Source: JAPLGE01 sp964355545 (GTDB lineage: Bacteria; Bipolaricaulota; Bipolaricaulia; UBA7950; UBA9294). Taken from it: a stretch of 33,236 nucleotides of DNA. A model generated the notes under the pieces. That model made no database searches. It was given only the letters and a program-made list of their open reading frames with translations, and was not told where the DNA came from. Positions 6,679 to 14,081 of the stretch are shown piece by piece. The stretch lies in NCBI GenBank assembly GCA_964355545.1, contig CAYHEK010000007.1, positions 1 to 33,236 of the forward strand, written 5' to 3'. Both the position numbers and the translations under genes were made by a program. How positions within the stretch are numbered: position 1 is the first letter of the stretch; each line of letters opens with the position of its first letter.

Positions 6679-9198
6679 TTACAGACTCTCCTTCAGCCGG
6701 GAGAGGAGCTCGAGGGCCTGGAGGGGAGTGAGCCGGTCGGTGTCGACTCGACGCAGCTCCTTCACGACCGGGTGATCGTCCGCCCCAAAGAGGGGGAGCG
6801 GTTCGGCCGGGGCCTCTCTCCCCGTGAGCCGGGAGAGGGGGGCCTCGGCGAGGAGTCTCTCCAGGATCCGATCGGCCGCCTCGGTCACCCGCTCGGGGAG
6901 CCCGGCGAGACGAGCGACGTGAACTCCGTAGCTCCCCTCCGCGACTCCCGGCTCGACCTTGTGCAGGAAGACGACCTCCTTCCCGACCTCCTTCACCTCC
7001 ACGTGCAGGTTGAGGACGGAAGGGACCTCCTCGGCGAGTCGGGTGAGCTCGTGGTAGTGCGTCGCGAAGAGGGTCTTCGCCTTGACGTGGGTGGCGAGCT
7101 CCTTGGCCACGGCCCAGGCGATGGAGACCCCGTCGAAGGTGCTCGTCCCGCGTCCCATCTCGTCCAGGATGATGAGACTCCGCGGCGTCGCTCGCTCGAG
7201 GATCGTCGCAACTTCTAGCATCTCCATCATGAACGTGCTCACGCCCTCGGCGAGCATGTCGCTCGCCCCCACCCGGGCGAAGACGCGGTCGACGATGGGA
7301 AGGACGGCCTCCTTCGCCGGCACGAAGGAGCCGATCTGAGCCAAGAGAGAGATGAGCGCGACCTGGCGTAAGTAGACCGATTTCCCCGACATGTTGGGAC
7401 CGGTGAGGACGACGAGATCCTTGGTCGGATCGAGGTTGAGGTCGTTGGGGACGAACTCCACTGTCTCCTCCACGACCGGGTGGCGGCCGGCGCGGATCGA
7501 AAGCGCGTGCTTCTCCGTGAAGCGCGGTCGCGCGTAGCGGTTCTTCCGCGCTACCGCAGCGAGGGAGAGAAGAAAATCGAGCTCGGAGAGGGCGTCGGCC
7601 GTCCGCTGGAGGAGGGGAATTTCTTCGACCAGGTGGTCAAGGGCGCGCCGGAAGATCTCGATCTCAAGAGCCTTTGCCCGCTCCTCGGCGTGGACGATTC
7701 GCTCCTCGCACGACTCGAGTTCCTCCGTCGTGAACCGCTCGGCATTGGCGAGGGTCTGGCGCCGGCGGTACTCGGGCGGAACCCGGTCGAGGTGCGGCCG
7801 CGTCACCTCGAGGTAGTAGCCGAAGACCCGGTTGTAGCCGACCTTGAGGCTCGGGATCCCCGTCCTCTCGCGCTCCCGTTGTTCCATTGCGGCGATCTCG
7901 GAGCGGAGGGCTCGCACCTCCGCGCGCAGCCGGTCGAGATCCGTATCGAATCCCGGCCGGATGAGATCCCCACCGCTTGGGTCGGCCGGCGGGTGGTCGA
8001 CAAGCATCCCCGAGAGGTTCTTCCCGAGCGGGAGGAGGCCAGGATCGCGCAGAGCCTCCGTAACACGGAGAAGCGTTGAGGGGACCAACTTTCCCTCAGG
8101 CTTCGCGCCGAGGGCTGTCGCGACCGTCGGGACCTTGGCCAGGCTCCGCTCAAGAGCGAGGAGGTCAAGCGGGTTCATCCGCCGTGCGCCGAGCCTTCCC
8201 ACGAGCCTCTCGAGGTCGTGGACCTCCCGCAGGAGGGCCGCAAGCTCCTGGAGGAGGAGCTCGTCCTCGACCAGGGCCTCCACCGCGTCGAGGCGGGCCT
8301 CGATCGCGGGCCGGTCCGTGAGAGGAGAAAGGAGCGCGCGGCGGAGCCTCCGCCGTCCCATGCTCGTCGCGGTGTGGTCAAGGACGTGGAGGAGGGTCCC
8401 CCGCTCCCTCCCCTCGTGGAGCGGCTTCACAAGCTCGAGGCTGCGCACGGTGAACGGATCGAGGTCCATCCGATGAGCGAGGGAGTAGTGAACGAGGGGA
8501 CGGATGTGGGAGGTCGCCTCCTTCTGCGTCTCGGTCACGTAGGCGAGGATGGCACTAGCGGCGGCGAGGGCGGCTTCGGAGATGCCGAGCCCCCCTACCA
8601 CCATGTTCCCGGCGCGGAACGCCTCTTCGGCAAGGACGGTGACCGCCGCCCGGCCGGCCACCTCCCTCAGGTCCTCCGCGTGGTCGCGCGGAACGAGGAC
8701 CTCGCTCGGTGCGAGCCGTTCGATCTCGCTTTTGAGGTCCTGCACGTCGCAGGTCTCGGTAGAGGTGAACTCCCCGGTCGAGAGGTCGAGTGAGGCGATC
8801 CCGAACCGCCCCTCCCGCGAGTGGACCGCGCACAGGTAGTTGTTCTCGCCCGCCTCGAGGGACCCTTCGTCGAGGGTCGTCCCCGGGGTCACCACCCGCA
8901 CGACCTCGCGCTTCACAAGGCCGGTCGCCTGGCGCGGATCCTCGACCTGCTCGGAGATCGCCACCTTGTACCCGCGCCGGAGGAGCCGATTGACGTAGGC
9001 CTCCCCGCGGCGCACGGGGACGCCGGCCATCGGGTTCCCGTTCCTTGCAGTAAGGACCACGTCGAGCTCGCGCGAGAGGACTTCGGCGTCCTCAAAGAAC
9101 GCCTCGTAGAAGTCGCCGAGGTGAAAGAAGAGGATCGCGTCCGGGTGCGCCGCCTTGAGGCGCAGGTACTGCTCCATCATCGGAGTCGAAGCGGGCAT
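6679..9198 (-). CDS. mutS: DNA mismatch repair protein MutS
   Basis: An 839-residue MutS1-type mismatch sensor. The mismatch-wedging Phe30-Tyr31-Glu32 lies in GDFYE near the N-terminus, followed by connector, core, lever and clamp domains. The C-terminal ABC ATPase has Walker A GPNMSGKS (600-607), Walker B with Asp679-Glu680 in LIILDEMGRGTST, and the FATHYHEL segment. A short C-terminal tail carries the dimerisation helix. The reading frame stays open through the opposite-strand dagK-like gene, but the family start is at 9198 (ATG) or at the GTG immediately before it at 9201. No Shine-Dalgarno is visible and a -10 box ends 7-10 nt upstream, so the mRNA is probably leaderless. Confidence 0.96.
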   Translation of the reverse strand: MPASTPMMEQYLRLKAAHPDAILFFHLGDFYEAFFEDAEVLSRELDVVLTARNGNPMAGVPVRRGEAYVNRLLRRGYKVAISEQVEDPRQATGLVKREVVRVVTPGTTLDEGSLEAGENNYLCAVHSREGRFGIASLDLSTGEFTSTETCDVQDLKSEIERLAPSEVLVPRDHAEDLREVAGRAAVTVLAEEAFRAGNMVVGGLGISEAALAAASAILAYVTETQKEATSHIRPLVHYSLAHRMDLDPFTVRSLELVKPLHEGRERGTLLHVLDHTATSMGRRRLRRALLSPLTDRPAIEARLDAVEALVEDELLLQELAALLREVHDLERLVGRLGARRMNPLDLLALERSLAKVPTVATALGAKPEGKLVPSTLLRVTEALRDPGLLPLGKNLSGMLVDHPPADPSGGDLIRPGFDTDLDRLRAEVRALRSEIAAMEQRERERTGIPSLKVGYNRVFGYYLEVTRPHLDRVPPEYRRRQTLANAERFTTEELESCEERIVHAEERAKALEIEIFRRALDHLVEEIPLLQRTADALSELDFLLSLAAVARKNRYARPRFTEKHALSIRAGRHPVVEETVEFVPNDLNLDPTKDLVVLTGPNMSGKSVYLRQVALISLLAQIGSFVPAKEAVLPIVDRVFARVGASDMLAEGVSTFMMEMLEVATILERATPRSLIILDEMGRGTSTFDGVSIAWAVAKELATHVKAKTLFATHYHELTRLAEEVPSVLNLHVEVKEVGKEVVFLHKVEPGVAEGSYGVHVARLAGLPERVTEAADRILERLLAEAPLSRLTGREAPAEPLPLFGADDHPVVKELRRVDTDRLTPLQALELLSRLKESL

Positions 9199-9208
9199 CA
9201 CGCGCTGG

Positions 9209-9237
9209 AGTATAGCGACCCCTTCTAGTCCTGTAAA
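9209..9237 (-). promoter_or_regulatory. Promoter of mutS, probably giving a leaderless transcript
   Basis: On the minus strand -35 TTTACA (9232-9237) and -10 TATACT (9209-9214) are separated by exactly 17 bp. The -10 ends 10 nt before the ATG (7 nt before the upstream GTG), so transcription should begin at or within a few bases of the start codon. Confidence 0.7.
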
Positions 9238-9247
9238 CGAACTCTTC

Positions 9248-9277
9248 TTGACAAGCCGCCGGAGGGGACCGTAGGAT
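9248..9277 (+). promoter_or_regulatory. Promoter of the dagK-like gene, probably giving a leaderless transcript
   Basis: A perfect -35 TTGACA (9248-9253) and -10 TAGGAT (9272-9277) are 18 bp apart. The ATG lies 8 nt after the -10 box. The only purine-rich Shine-Dalgarno-like element, at 9261-9267, lies between the promoter boxes and so cannot be in the mRNA. Confidence 0.68.
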
Positions 9278-9285
9278 CTTTGGCC

Positions 9286-10176
9286 ATGGAGAAGTCCCGT
9301 TATTTCCTGGTCGTCAACCTGATCGCCGGACAGGGACGGTGCAAGGCACTCTTTCCTCAAGTAAAACAAGAACTCGACCGGCGCGGGATCGACTACGACC
9401 TTCACTACACGAACGAGCCGCTCGAGGCGACTGACGTGGCGCGCATGGGGATCGAGGCGGGATTCCGCTGCATCGTCGCCATGGGCGGCGATGGAACCGT
9501 CAACGAAGTCACAAACGGCCTCGTCGGCTCCGAGGCGACCCTCGCCGTGATTCCGGCGGGCACGGGAAACGACTTCATCCGCATGGTCGGGATCCCGTCC
9601 GACCCGAGGAAGGCGATCGACGTCCTCACCAACGGGGAAGAGCGACGGATCGACCTCGGCTACGTCGTTGGGAATCGCTACTTCATAAACGGCGTGGGAA
9701 TCGGGATTGACGCCCAGGTCGCGCGCGACGTCCTTAAGATGGAGCGCCTGCGCGGACCCGTTGCGTACATCGTCGCGGCCGTCCGAGAGGTCTTCCGCTT
9801 CCGCACCTTCCCGATCACGGTGCGCGGGGTGGACTGGGAGGAGAACCTCGAGTGCATCTCCGTCGGGATCGCGAACGGGAAGTACTGCGGGGGCGGATTC
9901 AAGCTCGCCCCGCGCGCCGAGGTGGACGATGGGCTGATCGACCTCTCCGCGATCGAGGACTTCCCTCGCCTGGAGCGCCTCGTCCGCCTGCCCCAGGCGA
10001 GGAAAGGGACTCACCTTGGGCTCCCCGAGGTCCACTACCGGCAGGCGGAGGAGGTCACGGTCTCCTCGCCGGCAAAGCTCGTCGCCCACATCGACGGTGA
10101 GCCCTACGAGCTCCCAGAGGGGGCGTTCCGTGTCGCGGCCGTTCCCCGCGCCCTGCGTGTCCTCGTCCCCCGCTAG
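9286..10176 (+). CDS. Diacylglycerol kinase / LCB5-family lipid kinase
   Basis: A 296-residue lipid kinase of the DAGK catalytic family (the DgkB/YegS/BmrU group), which phosphorylates diacylglycerol or a related lipid using ATP. The nucleotide-binding GGDGT motif is at residues 67-71 and the GTGNDF motif at 92-97, both intact. The C-terminal beta-rich half includes NGKYCGGGFKLAPRAEVDDG, typical of this family. I chose the ATG at 9286 rather than the in-frame TTG two codons earlier because the predicted transcript starts at about 9284. It diverges from mutS and its stop codon overlaps that of mutL in a CTAG palindrome. The substrate cannot be told from sequence; recycling diacylglycerol from membrane-derived glycan modification is one option. 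Confidence 0.9.
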   Translation: MEKSRYFLVVNLIAGQGRCKALFPQVKQELDRRGIDYDLHYTNEPLEATDVARMGIEAGFRCIVAMGGDGTVNEVTNGLVGSEATLAVIPAGTGNDFIRMVGIPSDPRKAIDVLTNGEERRIDLGYVVGNRYFINGVGIGIDAQVARDVLKMERLRGPVAYIVAAVREVFRFRTFPITVRGVDWEENLECISVGIANGKYCGGGFKLAPRAEVDDGLIDLSAIEDFPRLERLVRLPQARKGTHLGLPEVHYRQAEEVTVSSPAKLVAHIDGEPYELPEGAFRVAAVPRALRVLVPR

Positions 10177-11885
10177 CTCCGCTGGAAGCGCCGATCCAGT
10201 TCTTCGCGCAAGATCCGGAAGACGATCGGCCGGCCGTGCGGGCAGGTGTAGGGGTTCTCGAGGTCCATCAGTCGCTCCACCAGGTTCTCTTGCTCGGCCA
10301 ACGGGAGGCGGTCCCCGGCCTTGACCGCCGCGGCGCAGGCAAGCTCGGCCACAAGACGATCGAAGAGGGTCTCCTCGAGCCTCTCCCCTTCGGCCAAGAG
10401 GTCGGCGATCCGCTCCGCGAGCTCCTGGAACCCGTAGCGGGATTGCTTCTCCGCGAGGAGGCTCGGGTACTCCCGCAGGAGGAACGTCCCCCCGCCGAAC
10501 TCGTCGAGGACGATCCCGACTCGTTCGAGCTCCTCTCGTTTTTCCGCAAAGAGGATCGCCTCCGCGAGAGGAAGCTCGACGCGGACCGGGAGGAGGAACC
10601 GCTGTCGATGGAGTGCTTCGGAGCGGAGCTCCGCCCGGAGTCCCTCGTAGAGGATCCGCTCGTGGGCGATGTGCTGATCCACGATCTCAAGGCCTTCGCC
10701 GCACTCCACGAGAAGATAGGTGTTGTGGAGCTGCCCCACGACGCGCCGCTCCCCGAGAACTCTCACTTTTTCCCCCTCGCGCGCGGCGCGGAGGACCTTG
10801 ATCGCTTTCTCTAAGGGAAGAGGCGATTCCGCGAAGGAAGGCGAGGCGACTCCTTCTGTCTTTTCCGTCTCCTTCGCCTCAAGGAACGGCCTCACGACGT
10901 ACTGGGAGCGGAGCGCCCTCTCCAGGGCGTGTGCGAGGAGCTCCTGCACCGGCCGCGGGTCGGCGAAGCGAACCTCCTCTTTCCGCGGATGGACGTTCAC
11001 GTCCACACGATCGAAGGGCAGGTCAATGCGGACGACCGCGACCGGATAGCGGCCGGGCCTCAGGATCCCCTGGTAGGCGCTCGCTAAGACGTAGGAGAGG
11101 CCACGGTCGCTCACCGGCCTGCCGTTCAAAGAGAAGAGCTGGTCGCGGCGGTTTCCCCGTCCGAGGTCGGGCCGGCTGATGAACCCAGATAGAGCGATCC
11201 CCCCGCGCTCCGCCTCGACGGGGATGAGCGCCCGCGCCACCTCCGGGCCGTAGACCTGACCGATCCGCTCAAGGAGAGTCCTCACACCGGACGCCTCAAG
11301 GAGCGTCCGCTCCCCGTGCACCAGGGTCCAAGAAACGGCGTGTGCCGCGAGGACGAGCCGCTCGACGACCCGGCTTATCTGCAGGACCTCGGTGCGGGGC
11401 GCGCCGAGGAAGCGCGCCCGCGCCGGGAGGTTGAAGAAGAGGTCCCGCACCTCGACCGTCGTCCCGCGGCCGCGGGCGGCGGGGAAGGGCCCCTCCAGGC
11501 TCCCCGCGACGACCCTCACCTCGTGCGCCTCTCCGCCCGCGACTGGACACGAGACGATCCGCACCCGAGCCACCGCCGCGATGCTCGCCAAGGCCTCGCC
11601 GCGGAAGCCAAGCGTCGCGATCCGGTCTAGGTCCTCTTCCACGGCGATCTTGCTTGTCGCGTGGCGCTCGACGCACAGGGCGAGGTCGCCTTCGTCCATC
11701 CCCTCCCCGTCGTCCCGCACGAGGATGGAGCGGATCCCGCCCTCCTCGAGTCCGATAGAGATACTCTCACTTTTCGAGTCGAGGGAGTTCTCCGCAAGCT
11801 CCTTGACGACCGAGGCCGGCCGCTCGATCACCTCGCCCGCGGCGATCCGGCGGGCGAGCGACTCATCCAGGACGCGAATCTTCAT
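10173..11885 (-). CDS. mutL: DNA mismatch repair protein MutL (endonuclease type)
   Basis: A 570-residue MutL. The N-terminal GHKL ATPase shows Glu29 and Asn33 (KELAENSLD), DDGEGMD at 58-64 and GFRGEAL at 93-99, followed by the transducer domain to about 330. After an acidic, poorly conserved linker, the C-terminal domain carries the metal-binding endonuclease motif DQHIAHERILYE (403-414; consensus DQHAx2Ex4E, Ala replaced by Ile), ACAAAVKAGD (516-525) and CPHGRP (548-553). It therefore probably nicks DNA itself, as expected where no MutH is present. No clear Shine-Dalgarno precedes the ATG. It faces the dagK-like gene, sharing a CTAG with its stop. Confidence 0.95.
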   Translation of the reverse strand: MKIRVLDESLARRIAAGEVIERPASVVKELAENSLDSKSESISIGLEEGGIRSILVRDDGEGMDEGDLALCVERHATSKIAVEEDLDRIATLGFRGEALASIAAVARVRIVSCPVAGGEAHEVRVVAGSLEGPFPAARGRGTTVEVRDLFFNLPARARFLGAPRTEVLQISRVVERLVLAAHAVSWTLVHGERTLLEASGVRTLLERIGQVYGPEVARALIPVEAERGGIALSGFISRPDLGRGNRRDQLFSLNGRPVSDRGLSYVLASAYQGILRPGRYPVAVVRIDLPFDRVDVNVHPRKEEVRFADPRPVQELLAHALERALRSQYVVRPFLEAKETEKTEGVASPSFAESPLPLEKAIKVLRAAREGEKVRVLGERRVVGQLHNTYLLVECGEGLEIVDQHIAHERILYEGLRAELRSEALHRQRFLLPVRVELPLAEAILFAEKREELERVGIVLDEFGGGTFLLREYPSLLAEKQSRYGFQELAERIADLLAEGERLEETLFDRLVAELACAAAVKAGDRLPLAEQENLVERLMDLENPYTCPHGRPIVFRILREELDRRFQRS

Positions 11886-11894
11886 GAGCGCTCA

Positions 11895-11923
11895 AGGCTA
11901 TCCGATCAGATGCGCTCTCACAA
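11895..11923 (-). promoter_or_regulatory. Candidate promoter of mutL
   Basis: On the minus strand -35 TTGTGA (11918-11923) and -10 TAGCCT (11895-11900) are 17 bp apart, and the -10 ends 9 nt before the mutL ATG. The boxes are less canonical than those of mutS, but the spacing to the start codon is the same as for other probable leaderless genes here. Confidence 0.45.
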
Positions 11924-11926
11924 ACG

Positions 11927-11955
11927 TTGGCTCCTCCGCGAAAATGCGCTATCGT
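11927..11955 (+). promoter_or_regulatory. Candidate promoter of the HTH-HD gene pair
   Basis: -35 TTGGCT (11927-11932) and -10 TATCGT (11950-11955) at 17 bp spacing, followed by a GGAGGGG Shine-Dalgarno (11961-11967) and the ATG at 11971. The -35 box lies back to back with that of mutL, three bases away. The short distance from -10 to Shine-Dalgarno makes this call tentative. Confidence 0.4.
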
Positions 11956-11970
11956 TCCTCGGAGGGGATT

Positions 11971-12417
11971 ATGCACACGATCAATGACCTACGGAGGATC
12001 CTCGGCCTCTCCACGACGAATCAGGTGCGAAACCGCATCGAGGCGATCAAGGATGTCCTCGCCGATCACCTGCGCCGCGGGCCGAACAACCAGATCCTCG
12101 TCGCAGAGGCCGGAGTCGAGCTCCTGCGGCGCCTTCAGGACCTGTACGATAGCGGGCTAACCATGACCGAAGCGAGTGAAGTCTTGCGCAGCAATGTGCT
12201 TAGAAAGATGACAACTGGAGATGATACTAGGTCCGGTTTTGTGCAAACCAGAATGACGTCGGAGGAACGGGCCGACCTCGTCGCCGCCCTGCGGGATGAA
12301 GTCACCTTCCTGCGCCAACGGGTCGCCTTCCTGGAGGGCCGCGAAGGGACCCCGCCGCGCGAGCGAGAGAGAAAGGCGTGGTGGGAGTCTCTGAAGGAGG
12401 AGACCGATGGGGCTTAA
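11971..12417 (+). CDS. Small HTH protein with C-terminal coiled coil
   Basis: A 148-residue protein I cannot place in a named family. The first 70 residues look like a MerR-type or winged helix-turn-helix DNA-binding unit (INDLRRILGLSTTNQVRNRI, then a second helical unit ending in LYDSGLTMTEASEVL). A polar linker follows, then a coiled coil (about 98-122) with a heptad-like LRDEVTFLRQRVAFLEG. The start has a good GGAGGGG Shine-Dalgarno. Its last 11 bases overlap the HD gene, so the two are translationally coupled and probably work together, for example as regulator and signalling enzyme. Codons around residues 65-95 are less GC-rich than the rest. Function is unknown. Confidence 0.75.
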   Translation: MHTINDLRRILGLSTTNQVRNRIEAIKDVLADHLRRGPNNQILVAEAGVELLRRLQDLYDSGLTMTEASEVLRSNVLRKMTTGDDTRSGFVQTRMTSEERADLVAALRDEVTFLRQRVAFLEGREGTPPRERERKAWWESLKEETDGA

Positions 12418-13180
12418 CCTTCCCATCCACGGGAACGAGCGCCTGGCCGAGGTCGTCGCCCGCATCGACGCCTCGACGCGCCTCACCACTCTGTGGGCCG
12501 CCTCGAACGTCGTGGCGATGGAGCGCATGCACATCAACGACCACGGTCCAGTGCACATCCGCATCATCTCGAACATCGCCCTGAAGCTCCTCCGCCTTCT
12601 GTGCGCAGGCGGGGTCACCCCGAGCGCGGTGAAGGACCACCACCTCGCCACGGAGGATGCGGAAGTGATCGTCGTCCTCGCCGCGGCGCTGCACGACATC
12701 GGCCACGTGATCGACCGGCACAACCACGAGGAGCTCTCCCTCTTCCTCGCCCAGCCGCTCATCCCCGGCTTCCTCGCCGGGATCTACCCGGAGGAGACGG
12801 CGACCGTCGTTGAAGCGGAGATCCTCCATGCGATCCACGCGCACCGCCGCGACATCGTCCCCCTGACCGTGGAGGCCGGAGTCGTGAAGGTCGCCGACGC
12901 CCTGGACATGGCGGCCGGCCGCGCGCGGATCCCGTTCACCGCCGGCGAGGCGACGATCCACTCCGTATCCGCGATGGCGATCAGGAAGGTGAGGATCCGG
13001 AAGGGGCAAGACCGGCCGGTCCGGATCGAGGTCGAGATGTCGAACTCCGCGGGGATTTTCCAGCTCGACAACCTCCTGCGCGAGAAGCTGAAGCACTCCG
13101 GGATCGCCGAGCACTTCGAGGTGATCGGCGAAGTCGCGGCCGAAGAGAAGAAGATCATCCAGAAATACACGATCGACTGA
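12407..13180 (+). CDS. HD-superfamily metal-dependent phosphohydrolase (COG2316-like)
   Basis: A 257-residue HD-domain protein expected to hydrolyse a phosphoester, possibly a nucleotide or cyclic nucleotide. Candidate metal ligands are His50 in NDHGPVHIRII, the His96-Asp97 pair in ALHDIGH, His100, His105/His107, His141/His144 and Asp165 in VKVADALD. The pattern (NDHG.VH, ALKLLRLL, EDAEVIVVLAA.LHDIGH) resembles the family I know as COG2316, found mainly in archaea and thermophilic bacteria; that assignment is from memory. A Shine-Dalgarno AAGGAGG lies 6 nt before the ATG, inside the upstream HTH gene. The substrate is unknown. No signal peptide or membrane helix is visible. Confidence 0.85.
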   Translation: MGLNLPIHGNERLAEVVARIDASTRLTTLWAASNVVAMERMHINDHGPVHIRIISNIALKLLRLLCAGGVTPSAVKDHHLATEDAEVIVVLAAALHDIGHVIDRHNHEELSLFLAQPLIPGFLAGIYPEETATVVEAEILHAIHAHRRDIVPLTVEAGVVKVADALDMAAGRARIPFTAGEATIHSVSAMAIRKVRIRKGQDRPVRIEVEMSNSAGIFQLDNLLREKLKHSGIAEHFEVIGEVAAEEKKIIQKYTID

Positions 13181-13216
13181 GAGGCCCCTAGAATCGCCTC
13201 CGCGGGGTCGACCCAG

Positions 13217-13258
13217 CCTTTCTCCCTCTCTCCTCCTCTCTCCCCCCCTCCTCCCCCT
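13217..13258. repeat. 42-nt homopyrimidine tract with a 21-nt perfect mirror repeat
   Basis: Every base on the plus strand from 13217 to 13258 is C or T. Positions 13224-13244 form a perfect mirror repeat centred on T13234. Homopurine-homopyrimidine mirror repeats can fold into intramolecular triplex (H-DNA). It lies between the HD gene and the recombinase gene, in non-coding sequence. Confidence 0.8.
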
Positions 13259-13338
13259 ATCCTCGTCATTCGGCTCGCTCTGGAACGGCGGAAAAGGAAA
13301 TATCGAATGATTCGCTATTCAAGCGCACAAGGACAATC

Positions 13339-13366
13339 TCGCAACAAAAGAGTCCTTTTGTTGCGA
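13339..13366. repeat. Perfect 12-bp inverted repeat with 4-nt spacer
   Basis: The arms TCGCAACAAAAG and CTTTTGTTGCGA are exact reverse complements around AGTC. The element is 61 bp before the recombinase start, in the only sizeable gap upstream of it. There is no T-run after it, so it is a poor terminator. It could be an operator or a recombinase-binding site, or an RNA hairpin in the leader of the recombinase mRNA. Confidence 0.75.
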
Positions 13367-13427
13367 CACCTGTCCCTTCCCCCTCGTCCTTCCGTGGGTA
13401 CCCTCCCGCAAAGAGAAAGGAGGGCCG

Positions 13428-14048
13428 ATGCCCCTCGAGGTCACCCAAGAGAACTTCCTCACCTCGGCGCAGGTACTCGCCTTGAAGGAGCACTGCCGCC
13501 GCCGGGCGGAGGGACCGGTCCAAGACGCGCGGGAGAAGCCGGTGCGCGACTGGGCGATCCTGCACGTCGCGCTCGACACCGGCCTACGCGTATCCGAGAT
13601 CTGCGCGCTCCGCGTCGGCGACGTCCTCCTCGACCCCGAACGACCCTCCCTCATCGTCCGCGACGGCAAGGGGCACAAGAAGAGAGGAGTGCACCTGGGG
13701 GAGCCCCTCCGACGCCACCTCCTTGAGCTTTTGTCCTGGAAAGAAAAAGGCGGGGAGCCCACCACCCCTCACGCCCCGCTCTTCGTCTCCGCCCGTGGAG
13801 AGGAACCCCTCACGCGCAGCGCGGTCTACCGAATCTTCAAGGCAAACGCCCGCGCCGTCGGCATCCCCACGCGCTTCTCCATCCACTCCTGCCGTCACAC
13901 GTACGCCTCCCTTCTCTACCGCGCTTCAAAGTACAACATCCGCCTCGTTCAGAAAGAGCTTGGCCACCGCTCGATCCAGACGACTCAGATCTACGCCGAT
14001 GTCTTGAGCGAGGACGCGGCGCACGCCGTGAACAACCTCCCGCAATAG
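13428..14048 (+). CDS. Short tyrosine recombinase (catalytic domain only)
   Basis: A 206-residue phage-integrase-type recombinase. All catalytic positions are present: Arg54 in TGLRVSEI, Lys81 in the beta-hairpin RDGKGHKK, His153 and Arg156 in HSCRH, His180 in ELGHRS, and the nucleophile Tyr189 in QIYADV. The N-terminal core-binding (SAM-like) domain of XerC/XerD, roughly 100 residues, is missing; only about 37 residues precede the catalytic fold. This size and architecture resemble FimB/FimE-type inversion recombinases and some small integrases. The ATG has an AAAGGAGGG Shine-Dalgarno, so the short form looks like the true product and not a truncation. Function as a dedicated invertase, an integrase or a XerD-like resolvase is undecided. 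Confidence 0.9.
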   Translation: MPLEVTQENFLTSAQVLALKEHCRRRAEGPVQDAREKPVRDWAILHVALDTGLRVSEICALRVGDVLLDPERPSLIVRDGKGHKKRGVHLGEPLRRHLLELLSWKEKGGEPTTPHAPLFVSARGEEPLTRSAVYRIFKANARAVGIPTRFSIHSCRHTYASLLYRASKYNIRLVQKELGHRSIQTTQIYADVLSEDAAHAVNNLPQ

Positions 14049-14052
14049 GCGG

Positions 14053-14081
14053 TTGACGTTTTGAGAATAGGCCGGTAGATT
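14053..14081 (+). promoter_or_regulatory. Promoter upstream of the MoxR/VWA operon
   Basis: -35 TTGACG (14053-14058) and -10 TAGATT (14076-14081), 17 bp apart, begin five bases after the recombinase stop codon. Predicted transcription start is near 14088, leaving a leader of about 260 nt before the first operon gene. Confidence 0.65.

Noticed and set aside
9199..10089. N-terminal extension of mutS across the dagK-like gene
   Set aside because: The family MutS start is at 9198 and a promoter lies immediately upstream; the extension is antisense to a clear lipid kinase gene.
13307..13726. Plus-strand 139-codon open frame overlapping the recombinase in another frame
   Set aside because: It has no Shine-Dalgarno, is Arg/Pro-rich in the way of out-of-frame GC-rich translations, and covers the inverted repeat and the recombinase's own ribosome site.
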